The notes beneath the pieces were generated by a model. It was not told the DNA's origin, did no database searches, and worked only from the letters and a program-made list of their open reading frames with translations. A DNA stretch of 64,000 bases from Trematomus loennbergii (taxonomy: Eukaryota > Chordata > Actinopteri > Perciformes > Nototheniidae), in the NCBI GenBank assembly GCA_012861695.1, contig JAAOOA010000086.1, positions 7,221,885 to 7,285,884 on the forward strand, given 5' to 3'. The first letter of the stretch is position 1. The number at the start of each line of letters is the position of its first letter. Position numbers and translations under genes: made by a program. Shown one piece after another: positions 25,215 to 39,100 of the stretch.

Positions 25215-27575
25215 TTTGTAAGTGTGTGGGAGCGTGAGCTGAACGAGATTGGTATAAAAGAAAGACAATAATCACCAAATTGTTATTTTTTGCCAACTAA
25301 ATGGATCTTTCGCTGCCCTCGGCGCCAGGCACCGCTCAAAATGATCGCCAAGTGCAGTTCTCAAAGTTCAAGACCAAACAGATAATAGCTGTTTGTAGCA
25401 GAGTTAGCTAGCAGGGGAGGTAACAATAGCATAGAACCTTAACTATCGTAACTAGCACCTGAAGGCTCTGCGCCCAACCTAAGTGAGCAAAGAGCAAATC
25501 ATGTGAATTTCGCTAAAGGGTGAGAGCTGGTGCACCACTCCGGGCTCAGGTGTTTCATTCCTTTCTGACATTTACTTCCCAGCTGGTGTTTCATGCAGTT
25601 GTTCAGGCAGATGTGTGGAAGTGTGTTGATAGGTGAAAGCTAGTATGCAATGTTGTGGGTAAAAGCTGTTCAAACTGCCACTTTCTGTAGGATGTAATCA
25701 CAACTCTGATGCTGTGAGACACATGGAAAACACACAGATTAAACACACACACAGAAGGAACGGCTAAATAGTCCTACATGCATACAGACTGAAAAAAGGC
25801 AAACACAGAGGCAAATATCAAATACGTATAGTCTAAATATTCACCCAAACACACATTAATGTGAAGGCTTCGAGCGTTGACAAGCCCCTGAGAGGCGGCT
25901 GTTCGCTGAAAAACCTATCAAACTGTCTTTACCTGTGTTCTCTGCAGGCACGAACAGGAGGATACATGCCAGCAGTGAAATAGACACATTCTTAGAAATT
26001 CAAGAGGAATGTAGAATATGAAGGGAAAATGTACAGTACATCACTTTGCCTAACAGAAAAAAAGATGTGTGTCTGAGCCACACACAGGCATATTCTTGCA
26101 ATAGAAAATGGTCCCAGGTATGAGAACACTCATGCAAAGAGTTTTCTGTTACTGCAGTTGACACACAACCGCACACTCTCATTTATCTTCAGCAGGGTCT
26201 AACAAAAATGAATCAATTAGACAGCAATGAATATTTTTTTCAAATGTTCTGTTATATTATAAGCCCTCTGGACTTCGGTTTTCTTTTGCCACAGACAAAA
26301 ACTCCACTTAGTTTTATTGATAACAACTGCAACCCTCACTTCTTTTCTACAAGACTGAGGATATTTCTGTTTGTAGAGGCCTTTTATTATCTCAAAGCAT
26401 TATTCATTTATTTTCACTGCACAGTGAAATTTACTTATTTTACCCTTTCTCTTCAGTTAATTCAATTTGACCATGTTTACACTTCCCTTTCTCTTTGCTC
26501 TTTAATGGTTGTTTTCATTTGTAATAAAATGTCATTTTATAAAGTGTTTCTTTTGTGCTATGTCTCAAATAGTTTTTTGTTTTGAATTGCTTATTTGAAA
26601 TGTCCCATATACTGTAACTGCACACACGCACACACATACACAGACAAACAAACAAACAAAGACACACACAATATGTTACACACTCTCCACACACGGACAG
26701 ATGGGGGCCTCAGGCTTCACAGGCAGCAGCTGCATTTCAAGCAGGTAATGCTGCCAATGGCCATCACAAAATTAGAGGGAGAAACACAAAACATAAGCTA
26801 AAGTATGTCACACACTCACACACACTCAAACACACTCACACGCACACGTTGGTCTCCCCGTTTCTTCTGGATAATGTTTCCTTTCACAGATCTCACCCCC
26901 GGCAACACGCAATGCCTCAGGTGCAGCACATACTTCCAACAGAAACACATGTCGCACACACACACATAATAACATACACACTACTCAAATTCAAATCAGG
27001 TGCACAACACAGCCATCTGTCATATTTACCCTCATGTCGAGCATATTTGATAACAGGCGGTTCTGTTCTCCTGGTGGCAAAATATTTGATTCATGAGCCG
27101 AGGCATCTCAGATTCTCTCCTGATTTCTCAAATTGGCTACTTTTTCATCAATAAATCATTACAATAGCAATATTTGTATAATTACTGTAAAACAAGTTTT
27201 TAGCTCCCACCCGTCTACACAGCTGACATTTTTTAGAAAGACAAACACAGCTTTATTCTAGTTTAAAATCCACTACTGTTGTTTGTCCTTCACATAAGCT
27301 TATCTCATCACTGCACTCAGATATATGTCTTGCTCCTTTGAGCAACTACATAAAAAGATGAGGCATTGGGGTACTTTGTGAGCGCATTTAAAATGTAGCA
27401 CATTTTGTTTTAAGAGGTGATACAAGACAGAAGCTAACATGCTCTACTAGTAAAACACAAACCTGTGTGATAAAAGGCATTTTCACTAATAATTGTGATG
27501 CTAATTATTACCTTTCATCTCTTTTGTTAATATTTTATCAAATGCTATCTGTTTAGACTTTTTAGGAAATGTTTT
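25215..27575. other. Mostly unique sequence, no gene seen
   Basis: CA-rich scatter at 26620-26990. The 125-codon frame 26208-26582 is Phe/Leu-rich A+T-biased sequence without a domain. Confidence 0.5.
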
Positions 27576-27579
27576 TGTA

Positions 27580-27690
27580 CCGATTGCGCTAAGCAAATGG
27601 ATACCACTCTCTTGTGTAGGCTAAAAGTGACACTGAAGCCAGCAGCTGGTTAGCTTAGCTTATAAAAACACATAATGCTAATTAGTAAGC
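27580..27690 (+). repeat. Fish dispersed repeat fragment (AGCCAGCAGCTGGTTAGCTT type)
   Basis: GAAGCCAGCAGCTGGTTAGC followed by TTAGCTTATAAA is a motif I recognise from a very common teleost repeat. The copy is short and degraded. Confidence 0.4.
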
Positions 27691-28261
27691 TTTATAGTGA
27701 AGTAAAAAGATATGATTCTACACTGTATTGAAGTGAACATGTATTATTTTGAATTGTATTTTAGTGAACATGTATTGTTTGAACTGTTTTAAGTAATCAC
27801 ATATATAGAAATGATATTCTCACTTACAACTCACTGACCCAGAGATCCTGTTTCACACACACCTCCTTTTCACCAGCGCACACACATTATGCTCAAGGTC
27901 CTTATGGACATCATTATATTTGTGCACAAAGGTTTAAATTGTATGAGAAAGAATAGTTTATGTGAAAAACTCCCATGGGAAAGTAAGGGAGTGGATATCG
28001 GGGCAGAGATAAGATTGACTTTGACCTTGTGAAACTTTAGAATCTCACGTTCTGGTCAGAACTCTGATTCGCTGTATTGAACCCGACCAGGAGTGAATCC
28101 AACCAGTAAAAACACCTGGGGGATGTGAGCAGCTCATACAGCTCCTCCTCACGGACTCTCTCATTCGCTTTGGAGTAAAAGGGGAAGGGAAAACTCAACC
28201 ATCTCCGCCCCAAAATATGATTATGAATACTGTTGTTTTTGTATGAAAAATGCTTCTGGTT

Positions 28262-28390
28262 TGCTGAGAGCTGGTGCTAGAGACGGTAAACCGCATCACA
28301 AACCTGGAGTCCATACTTCTCGTTTTCTGAAAGCTGGTCTGTCTACCTGTAAAACCGCATCACAAGCCTGAAGTCCGGAGTACTCTGTAC
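28262..28390 (+). repeat. Imperfect tandem duplication, ~64-bp offset
   Basis: GAGAGCTGGTGC...ACCGCATCACAAACCTGGAG recurs 64 bp later as GAAAGCTGGTCT...ACCGCATCACAAGCCTGAAG. It lies in a 28000-28560 block of unusual composition that might be an old LTR, but no ends or primer site can be shown. Confidence 0.5.
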
Positions 28391-28564
28391 AACTTGTATA
28401 CGTGTTTGGTTTCCTACCAGAGTAAACTCAGATAATTGTTATAACTTTTGATTCCGGTGTTTTCAATTCCTTTCTTTATTTAATAGAGATTCAGCCTCAT
28501 CCAACGAACGGCGCGTAGCAGAGGGGGTGGCTATCAGCCACCACAATAGGTGTTCTGCTCCAAC

Positions 28565-30095
28565 AATAGTTGCTTGTAGGTGGATTTAGTTAGAGCTAGG
28601 CAAGCTACAGTATAACCCTTGTTTTCAGTCTTTATGCTAGGCAAAGCTAACTGGATGTAGCTTCATAATTAAGAAAATGGACATGAGGGTGGTATCAGTC
28701 ATCTTCAATACATCTAAGAAAAACATGCAAATACTGCAAGTGTATTTGATTAATTCTGAATAATGATTTCTCTATTGTTGACCTAACCCTGCTTCATTTT
28801 TATTCCCTCTGTGACTCAATGAGGAGCCGTTCCCAGGGTGCATTATGGTAGAGGAACTATCAGTCAGTGATCTGGGGAACATCCTGGACAGGCTGTCATT
28901 CAATAAACGCACATTTGGCAGTTGATTTGCGATATAATGAGAATGAAAATCTATCAGAGGAGGTTTCGTATGCATCTGACATGAACTGCACCTCAGCCTG
29001 ACAGCGCTATGATTTTTCTCAAGTTAACTGCAAACAGCCCGCTCATCGCCACGCCGTGCGGAGCATTTAAATTCAGCACGAGTTCACTGCGCGGCAGATG
29101 GTCTGTGTGTTATGTGTGCAGCATATGAACTGTTGATTGCAACATTTGCATGAATTATTTGACTTCCTGTTCTGCCTGAACAACTGTTTTTATTTTCTCC
29201 ATGACACAATCTGCTGCACTATAATTCTTCTTGGCAGTTGGAAATAACAACAAAAAAACACCATCAAAATATAGGAATCAGTTTATAGACCGATGTAGCA
29301 CACATGCAGAAGAAAGAAATAAGTATGGGGTGCTTTCTGCCTCAATCAATGCTTCAGTAGCTTGTTATTTCTTAAGTAATTTCTCTCAATACATTGTGTA
29401 AGGCCAAGGCCATTCCACAATGAATAGAGCTTTCAGCTAAATGACAACTTGTTTTTGGTCATGTATGTCATAAATGTGTTGGAGCAGGTTTTTATGTGGG
29501 TGTTCACGCATTTGTATTTCTGTATGTGGGTTTCTTTGCTCGTGGCAAATGTTAGATTTATTTTCTGAAGTTCATTACTTGTATGGCACAAAGGGTCAAA
29601 TACCAACAAAAGAGGGGAAGATATTAAGTGGGATGTACGTGTGTATTGATGTGTGTGTGCATACAAGGCCTGGTAGTTTACTGTAAGTTGACACGGACAG
29701 AAGGACAGAGGATGAGGAGAGGAGGAGTAAGGTGAAACATCAAACACAGTGGATTTCTGTCTTTCTCTGGTCCTGCTTACTGATCAGAGATCAGCTAACT
29801 CCAGTTGAAATTCGAGGCCGAGTTCAGGTTAGCTAGTGAGTAGAAATGCCCAGGAGTGTGTACTGCTTGTCTTGGAGTACTACAGGGTAAAGTTGAAGAG
29901 CTGTGTTTGTTGTTTTGGAGTTGTGTGCGGGTGTGGGCAGTGATGGTTTTATAAGAGAGGAGAAGAAGAATTCTGGAGGAATAAATATCTTGAAGTTAGA
30001 TGAAAGGAGGAGCGGGAAAAGGAGATAAAAGAAAGAGAGAGGACGGCGAAGGGGCGTGAGGAGGAGGGAGTTGAAAGAGGACGAAAGGTGATGAA
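28565..30095. other. Unique sequence, possible conserved non-coding block
   Basis: 28760-29240 is non-repetitive and moderately GC-balanced, as conserved non-coding elements often are. A purine-rich patch covers 29940-30090. Confidence 0.35.
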
Positions 30096-30101
30096 CTAAT
30101 G

Positions 30102-30850
30102 GCGCGTTTCCACTACACGGCCTCGCTCGGCCTCGCTCGGTATGGCTAGGCCTCGTTAGGACTGGCTCACTTTATGGCCATTTCCATTACAGTTTAGGAA
30201 CTGGGGTAGTATCTATAGTAACGCAGTGTAGGCGGAGCCGTGACGTCATCTTCAATGAGAACCCCAGAAAAACAACACAGCCGTTAGCTGTTAGCACTCA
30301 GAGCTCAAGCTCCTCATATATGTTCAGAAACTAGACAAAAGTTAAACAAGTACAAACCACAGACTGCCTGTGTCATGGTGAATACAGTCGCTGCTTTATT
30401 TATGTCTGTATAGGCCGTTGTTGTGAGTGTGGACGGTCGGAGCATATACTGCGTTAGCTTAGCCAATCTCCATTTAGAAAACACGCATTTTAAAAGGTTT
30501 TTCGCCTGCCGTCTGTCTGCAGACTTGACAAAGCATTAATTCATGGTTTTTACTAACCGGTATCAGTATGTTGTTACTTCGGCATCATTTTGAAACGTGT
30601 ATTACAATTAAATCACGGTCAAATATGTCCATCTTGTTGTAGTTGTAGCCCCCTTGCCAGCGATCCTCTCTCTAGTTTAGCATACTCAGCCTCGTTGTCT
30701 CTGGCCCTAGACCCACGATTTTATGAGGCCAGAAAAACTGTGAATTAGGACCCGCCGGCCGGTACTAGGCCAAGTGGAAACGCAACCAAAGACGGGCCGC
30801 TGACGTCACAGCCCTCTTAAACCGTGCTCCGCGCTGTAGTGGAAACGCGC
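30102..30850. mobile_element. MITE with GCGCGTTTCCACTACA ends, ~750 bp
   Basis: GCGCGTTTCCACTACA (30102-30117) and TGTAGTGGAAACGCGC (30835-30850) are perfect 16-bp inverted repeats. Next to the left end lies a CCTCGCTCGG tandem. Near the right end an extra GTGGAAACGCAACC (30775-30788) echoes the terminus. TAA occurs on both sides (30097-30099 and 30851-30853) but is not exactly abutting on the left, so the target duplication is uncertain. No transposase is present. Confidence 0.8.
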
Positions 30851-30854
30851 TAAG

Positions 30855-31335
30855 AGCCGATGTGAGGAGGAGAGTGGAGAGCACATGAAAAGGGAAAGCT
30901 GAAATAAGAACGGAGAAGAAGAGAGGAGAGGATGAAAAGAATAGTAATTGCGGCTTTAACGCTGCCAAGGTTAGGTCTCCCATTCCCACTGTGAGGACCC
31001 ACACTAACTACGTACACAGCCCTGTCGAGGGGATAAATGACTCCAACAAGCAGTGAAATGTTATGAGGGGCAAGTGTAAAGAGACACGGTAAAGTGCTGT
31101 GGCCCTCGAGAGCATCTTGTTTTGTCTGTCGTGTTATGCAGATACAAAAACAAAGTGCAGTGACATCACTCTGGATGACAGATGTCCTCTCCTGCAGGAA
31201 ACTTCCCAGGCAGATGTCTTTCATCCCGTTCAATCGCTCTTTCTCTCAACTAAGTTACCAGACTTAACTATAAAATACATCCTGTCTGTATATAGAAAAC
31301 TACAGATTAGCAGGCGAACTGCTTTATATTGTTTT
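30855..31335. other. Unique sequence, nothing seen
   Basis: Purine-rich at 30855-30945. The rest has no recognised feature. Confidence 0.5.
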
Positions 31336-31340
31336 ATTAA

Positions 31341-31824
31341 AGGTCCCCTATTATAATGTTTTTCATCAATATATTACAGGTCTCAGATATACATAAAACA
31401 TGTCTCTGAAGTGTTTGGCTCCAAATACCAAACAGATCATTGTGAATCCCATAATCCCCTCTGTTTCAGCCCTGTTTCAAAAGTGCTGATTCTCTGTCTG
31501 TTACTTTAGACTTTAGACACGCCCCTCTGAGAGATATTTGGTTAAAAAGAACACAATGGTGCTCTAGGAGGAGATCCAGGTGATAAGGGGAGGGGGGTTA
31601 CCTTGGTTGCTGATTGGCTAATGGTTACACAAGCCAAAATATCGTGATGACATCATAAAGTGGCCAAAATCTGATCAGCTCATTTTCAGACAGGTTTTTA
31701 TATAAATGGATCAGGACAAAAAGTGAGCGAATCTTTTTTCCTGAAACTTTCAGAATCTCTTTGCACAGAGGGGACACATGTTTATGTCATGTATAAGAAG
31801 TGGATTTTGCATAATAGGTGACCT
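31341..31824 (+). mobile_element. TTAA-flanked MITE, 484 bp (AGGTCCCCTATTAT family), intact copy
   Basis: TTAA at 31337-31340 and 31825-31828 flanks ends AGGTCCCCTATTAT and ATAATAGGTGACCT. The interior matches 40611-41942 almost base for base outside that copy's insertion. There is no coding capacity. Confidence 0.9.
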
Positions 31825-31829
31825 TTAAG

Positions 31830-33490
31830 TATATCAGGACACATTTGAGTGTGTCATTGCTTGTAATTCATGATAAAGGTCAGCCTAATAATGTTAAAAA
31901 GTGTGAATTTGATTGAATCATTCTCCACCTATTTGGCATTGAGGACTATGGGTTGTGTTTTGCCTGCAAATGGTGCAATACAAGATTGACTGAGGGTGCA
32001 ATACTTCTAAACATATTTACGTACAATTGCCAAATTAACGAACTGTTTGTTTTAGACTTGTTATTTTATTTTAGCAATAAATATAATTTATGTTTGATAT
32101 TTAAAGATTTGCTTTGAGTGGAGGTATCACCCGACCTGTGTTTTAGCGTCTTCCAGCTTATTGATTTGTTTTTCATCTAATGTTCTGTTTTGATTCACTC
32201 CCGCCACTCAGATCAGCCCGTGTTCCAGTTGTAGCTGCAGCTGTTCTCCGTGAAAAAGTCCAGATCAACCAGCTGTGTGCTACATTCTCAGCAACAATTG
32301 TCAAGCCAACAAAGAAAGCAGCCAGCTGGTGAAGCTAGTGAAGCATTTAAGATCCAAGTATTTCCCTAAAGAGTTAGTTAGGAAGAAAAACAAAGTTTAA
32401 CGGAGAGGGGATGTATCCTATCTCCACTGCAAATGAATGCTTATGTTGGTCAGGCAACTATTTGCTAAAAAAGTAGGCCAAAGGTTGTTATATGGCAAAG
32501 TCTTAACACATATCATGGTCAGAACTGGTGTAAAGCTTCACCCCTGGAGTTCTAAAAACATATCATCCATTTATCATGAGTCATCTCAGGGTAATTTTCC
32601 ACGCTCCATTATGGTAGTAATAGTGTTTCAGTGAAAGCATGTTTTTTTGTTTTGTTGCTGAGGATCCAAACACAAACAGGTATTCATCAATGTCTGCACG
32701 ATGCAGACGGGAGACTTTCTGCTGCTTTTGTCTTCTGGTTCCTGTGGAGTTCCAGTTTCACATATTTTTTTACACTCTGCAGAGAGATGAGTGCAACTCT
32801 AGGACTGCTAAAGCAGGAATATGTAATCGTCAGTAAAATAGGCTTGTTTCCCTCCATGTTTGCTCTGTGTGCTCTATGTACAAACATCAGCAGGAGCACA
32901 CTAAATGAATAATGCTGCTTGGGAGATCCAGTCTGCAGCCAGATTTGTGTCCACACAGAACTGAGATGTGAATGCGTGCCAGGAATTCTTGATTGATTTT
33001 GCAGCTTTGCGATCACATCTCGATGTGGTTAAAGTTGTTTAGAGCCGTCCCTTTGTATTTCTTTGAACATGGGGAAACAAATTAAATTAGATTGCAGTGA
33101 TCTGTTCAAACTGTGCGATAGATGATTAGTTGCGCTTGTTTTCCAGCAGAGAACCATCGCTGTTGCATGACCCATTGACCTTTTATTAAATAAGGCTGCT
33201 GCTGTTCTCTTCCATATTAAAGTCAAATAATAATCCTGACACCGGGGCATCCGTGAAGCAACAGGGCAGAACAACTGATTCGGGTTCACCATGGAAAAAA
33301 GGATCTGCCTTTCAACAACAAATCTAAGGAGAGAGCTGTTTGTTTGTCAACAAAGGGACGCAGTGTTGACGCCACAATTGCAAAAATAAATGTCAACTGC
33401 AAAATTAAAGATTAAAATACCTCGCAATCTTATTCATTTGAACAACTAAGTTGCTTATTTTCTATGCATCCTATTCATTTGGACAGGGAA
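31830..33490. other. Unique sequence, possible conserved non-coding block
   Basis: Overlapping short frames at 32631-33016 on both strands show no domain. 32990-33300 is composition-balanced and may be conserved, but this is unverified. Confidence 0.35.
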
Positions 33491-33494
33491 AACA

Positions 33495-33640
33495 ACAGTT
33501 TTTTAAAGCTGTATACAGTCTTGGGCCTACATATTTCTATATCACACTTTGTTTAACTTATGAAGCCTATAGGGAGCCTTTTTGTGTCGACTTTTGTGCG
33601 TGAAAGTGCTATATAAATACAATTGTATTATTATATATGT
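33495..33640 (+). repeat. LINE-like 3' tail
   Basis: GTGAAAGTGCTATATAAATA followed by CAATTGTATTATTATA is the type of ending seen on fish LINE/SINE 3' ends. The upstream part is too short to classify. Confidence 0.4.
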
Positions 33641-33644
33641 ATAG

Positions 33645-34275
33645 ATTTACTACCAATATTACTATTTACAAAAAAACATTAAGCTGCTTTTGCCAACTTT
33701 CCCTTTCCCCCTCCTATCTTTGAGACCCAACTTGTACTATATTGTCCTTAAAAGAAGGAGACTCTCACTTTATGAATCCCTGGAGTGTTAAAAGTGCTGA
33801 CCCGCTCTTTGCCGTTCACCTTCATCCCTCCATCTGCTCTCTACGCTCCTTTCCTTCCTCCTCCTCCTCTCCTCCTCTCCTTAATGTTCTCTAGCTCATT
33901 GGCATTCTCACCGTCTTCACCATCTGCCATATATACTGAATGTATGTGTGTGTTCATGTCATTCCCTGTTATTATTTATTCAGGTTTTGCATGTAATATA
34001 CAATGTGAGCATACATTCGCAGTGTGTTTGCGCCTTTAGGGACTTTTGCATGCTATAGGAACTCAAATGAAGTGTTGTTTTGCCCTCATTCTGTCATTTT
34101 CTCCCTCCCACTCACACGTATAAATATAGCTTTAAATGCAAACAACACACAACAAGGACACGGGGCAAACATGTTAATGGGAATAGCCGTTAGAATAAAA
34201 CCACTATCGACTAACAAACTTGTCACTGGGCTTTTACAGTAGATGCCTTACGGTACCACAACAAGCACGCACCTT
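33645..34275. other. Unique sequence, nothing seen
   Basis: CTCC-rich patch at 33820-33890. No gene recognised. Confidence 0.5.
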
Positions 34276-34277
34276 TG

Positions 34278-34489
<212 letters not shown>

Positions 34490-34545
34490 TCCTGGGAGAT
34501 GCAGATCCTCAGACGTAACGCTGCGGAGGCATCCTGATTACAGCA

Positions 34546-34559
34546 GGGGGGGGGGGGGG
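34546..34559 (+). repeat. Run of 14 G
   Basis: Complementary to the C run at 34468-34489, 56 bp away, so a hairpin or intermolecular G-structure is possible. Confidence 0.95.
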
Positions 34560-34564
34560 ATTTG

Positions 34565-36070
34565 TAAAGCACACCATAACTTTTGGATATTACATAGGCA
34601 GCCTTGGGTGAATGGATTATTCATGTGTGGGGAAAAGGGAGCAGCACAGGGGGATAAAGAGGGTTAGTGAAAGAAAAGACAAAAGAAGGGTAAAGAGAAG
34701 GAAAGACAGGAAGGAAAGAAAGGGTATATTTAGGAAAGATGGATAAAAAGTAGAGTAAGTAAATGACTGCGTTCAAAGGCTATAATCATTACGCTGTTGG
34801 CGATTACGCTGTTCCAGCTCTCAGTCACACACATTCAAACACACACCTGAATAAACATGATCTACTTTACATCCGATAAACCCATCACACATAAATACAC
34901 AGGTGCAACTGCATAAACATGACTCAGCTAAATCACAGCCCATACACCTGAACACATTCATACATTTAACTTTATGTAACTAACACTCATCTGTATTCAG
35001 CAGATAACATGGCTTTATTTCTAGTACACAGACTTTGTTAAAGTGTGTGTTGTATACACACCGATGAATGTTACAACAGCGATAAGCAAAAGCCAAGTGT
35101 TAGCGAGCACAAACACACTCAACTCCGACTGTATCATTCCCCCACAGGTCGTAAAGTATACACACACTCATAAGTAAGTCAACACACACACTGTGACAGG
35201 GAAAGTCAAGCAGCGAGACGAATACACGTAACCATAAACAAGAAGTGGCGTAAATAATAAATACAATAAAACTATACAGCAGTTTCTACTCACACTGCTG
35301 CTCATCCTTAAAATCCTTTCCTCAAGTTCAAGTTCTAAATCAACCTCTGTACACACAAACACACACACTCCAGACAGATTGAAGTAAATAACAAATGGCA
35401 GCAACTGTAATCATCTCAGTGTCGCTATGAGAGCAAGGCACGGGCAGAATGCAGATGACCTAAAGGTACGGTACAAGACGAGAAATAAACCGACAGAAAC
35501 GCACGCACGCGCACGCACACGCACACGCACACACACACACACATTACTAGAAGGGCAATCGGAGAGCGCAGACCTACGCCAAGGCCGTTTCGATGAGTGA
35601 TGAATAATGAGAGTATCATCCCAATGATTCTGACTCAATCGAAAAACTTTATTGATTTGTCCTCAGCCCGTGCTACACTCATCCACAAAGTTTTATTAAA
35701 ATCGAGGTACTAGTTTTATGTAATCCTGCAGACAAACAGATAAAAAACGTACAAATGAATAACCTGAGCTGGAGGTAATGAAAACACTAAAAAAAAACAT
35801 CCAAAAACATCTATAAACATAGACACGCCGACTCACACAGAAACTGAACAAAGCGGCGACATATCATACGTATGCTCACACACACATGTCCTCACTCTCA
35901 CTGTCTCACACCCAACACAAAAAGGTCAATGGTGTAATTCTCTGCTGACAGACTCAGTGCGACTGGTCTGATCGCTGTAGACAGAGGAAAGCTGACCACT
36001 TGTAATTTGTAGTGACCTTTAAAGCACCAGCTAACCCAATGAAGAGCCTGAAGGCTGGCATCTGCTCGCA
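34565..36070. other. Unique sequence with CA scatter
   Basis: Many short CACACA islets between 34830 and 35370. No gene recognised. Confidence 0.5.
35502..35543 (+). repeat. Compound CACG / CA microsatellite
   Basis: CGCACGCACGCGCACGCACA leading into pure CA, ending at CACATTACT. Confidence 0.85.
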
Positions 36071-36074
36071 TTAA

Positions 36075-36075
<1 letters not shown>

Positions 36076-36108
<33 letters not shown>

Positions 36109-36111
36109 TGT
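36076..36111 (+). repeat. GT microsatellite, ~36 bp
   Basis: GT array with one GTATGT variant. Confidence 0.9.
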
Positions 36112-36114
36112 TGA

Positions 36115-39100
36115 ACATATACGATTTTAACAGCGTCTTATAAGCTGGTGGCTACAAACAATCAAATGTTTAGGAAAGTTGCACTAGTTTCCGGAACAAA
36201 CTGCACTCGGGTTCATTTTTTCTGTTGTAGATCGATTACAGGAGCACGGCTCCGGATGCTGCCAGGGTTAGAGGTTTCATTTCTACCAGGGCTGACACTG
36301 ATTGAAAATGTGTTTACTCAAGATACTGCAAGGCATTGTGGGTAGAGGGTCTACATTGAGGGCTTTACCTTCAAAGCTCATATTTGTTTTTTCTACCTCT
36401 TTGGATGACTGTTCAGATCTATTTCAGGATGTAATCAGATCAGTATGAACAGACCTGCCTGAGCTGCGAAACAACAAGGCAGGTTTTTGCTTTCAGAATC
36501 AGACGCTTGTTTTCCATAGTTTGGTTATGATATGCACCTTTATCTCACCGAACTTCACAAAACATGCCAAAATGACAATGAAAAACGAAGGATAAAAGGT
36601 TCGATGATGTGAAAGCAGCCTAAAAGAGATGCGCAAGTTGTTTCAGGTAAGTCTATGACAAGTCACAAGTCGTTATGAGTAAATAACAAGACCAGGTTTC
36701 TGAATGTGACCCAAAACAATCACACATTTGCATATTCTCTTTTCAAAGCAGTTTTTTCTTTCACTTTAAACTAATGAATTAATTGCCAAGATGTTAAACA
36801 TCAACTATTTAAGCTGAATAGTATGCATTTTTTATTGTTTTGAATCCAATCGCAAAGAAATCTATGCATTATCAGACTTAATATCATTTTTCTGTATCTT
36901 AAGTCTGACTCCAAACCAACGTTAAAGTCCTCACCTTGAAGATAAAGGAACATACAACATTTGAGTCTGACCTGATCAGGAATATGACCATCAATCTTAA
37001 TATTCCATACAGTATATAGTAGCTGCCTCAATCAACCAGTTATCCAATCAGAGGACTAGAAATATAAGACTGATGATTACCTATCAGACTATGTTCGTTA
37101 TCAGTCAGAAAATAACTTTGAAAAGGTTGGAAAAGTGCTCAATATGATGAAACAAATTATATTAAGTATAGTCTTGTAACCATTGGCCTTTCCGAAGTCC
37201 AAAAATAAAGAAGAACAAGTGAATTCAAGAGAAAAGCCAATGCCAGTCTACACCTCTAGAGAGAAGCATTAAGTTGTCGGGGTGAGTTGGTGCAGAAAAG
37301 CTGATGACCTGGCACAAATGAGTAGAAATGTGAGAAAGAGGAGACTGAACCACATCTCATTTCACAGACAATCAGATCATCAAGTAACACCTCCAGCACA
37401 CTCTGAATGTGTCAGACAGACACAAGGGATCAGAAAGGTCAAGTCTAGAAAACAAATGTGATAACATGGTGGTCTTTCTGGGGGGGTCAGAAGATGTCTG
37501 TGCAGAGACATATCCTGAATGTTGACATATGCTGAGCTATTGGTGTGCAGTCTTATTAAATAAAACGGTGCAGAGAAGAACTGACTGCAGGAGGAAGGGT
37601 TCAAGTGGATGGAAGAAGAAAGATAAGATGGACGAAAGTGTGTGGTGTTGGGTACAGTGGCACTTTGAAAGGGAAGAGGCAGAACGACAGAAAGTTGATG
37701 TTGGCTTAACATGTGATTGAAGGTAAAATAAAACTTCTCTGTCACATGAATACTTTTGCCGCTTCAATAAAAGCTTTTGATAGTTTACTGCAAGATTCTT
37801 TTGTCCCATGATTGAAACCGATTTCCATTGATTTGATGTCAGTTTTTCTTACTGTTTGGATTTATTGCCTTTTTATGTTGGTGTTGGTGTTCACAAGCCA
37901 AAATGCTTTTCAATGTCACATTACATTTTTTGTTGCATTTCGCTTTGTTACGGTGAATTAGCCATTGTAGGGCTGTTGGTTTGATAAGTGTCCTTGGGCA
38001 GTCCACTCAATCAAAACTGTTCATTCATGTGGAGGAACAATGTGAGTCGTTTTAAAGGAAATGGAATATTAATTATGTACCTGCTACTGCAGCTGCTGTA
38101 TGTCTCTGTTATTATGTCAACACTTCAAAAGGCTGATGTGAAACTGACAATTAAACATCATGTCACATAACATCAGGTGTGACTGTGGATCTTTTAGCCT
38201 CTCACGTTGAGGAGAAGTCATACAATGTGCCACATGTCAGGAAATAACATCAGAAGTGGCAGCTCAGCACACAACTGAGTCAACAGAAAAACATATGACT
38301 GCTGAAGGCTTATTAGAGAAATAATACACGTCTGACTGACTAATTGCGAGTCTGAAAATGAAGGGGCAAATTGAGCATCTACTCTCTGAAAACCGTGATT
38401 GAACTGCTGGTCATTGGTCAAGTGCTTTTAACGCTTCTGTGAGAATTCTTCATGCAAGGCCTCTGTTCAGTCGCGGACTGTATAATTTGCATGAATTCTT
38501 CATGTGGCCAATAAATCCAAAACACTGAGTCCATTTTGGAAAATGGTGCTGCCAGAGATGTAATATTTGAAAAAAAAACACAGACTATTGTATCCTCAAG
38601 GTTATCACCATTTAGTAAGCAGAGGTTTCTGTAAAGACTGCGACCCTTAAAAGAGGCCAGAGTGATTTCTATTCATGCCATCAATCACTTTTGAAATGAG
38701 GTCAGCTCCTTTGAAATGCTCTGTGTGACTCCTGAATAAAAAAAATCTTTGCATGACTGAGGTTTAAAAACATAACCTCGAGAGTGTTTCTCATTCATGG
38801 CGCCAATAACTATCTAATTGGTGGGACAAATTATCTTTTAAATTGGAGATGTCTCATTTAAATTAGGAAGCTCTGGAGAAAGCACCTGGCTTTGAAAGTC
38901 AGAGAAAGTATTTATTCTGCTGTTGAGTGTAAAACACAGAAGATAACACTGCAGACAGAAAGAAATCCAGTTTACTAAAACCTGGTTATATATTTTTGCT
39001 TTGGCAAAAAGGTTTTGGAGGAAACACAATTGATGCATGAATTATGTTTGCTCCTGATTTTTTTCCCGGATCCATCTTGTAGTATAAGTAGGGACCTACC

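Noticed and set aside
26208..26585. 125-codon Phe/Leu-rich frame resembling a membrane protein
   Set aside because: Hydrophobic composition follows from T-rich DNA. No start context, splice signals or homologous pattern recognised.
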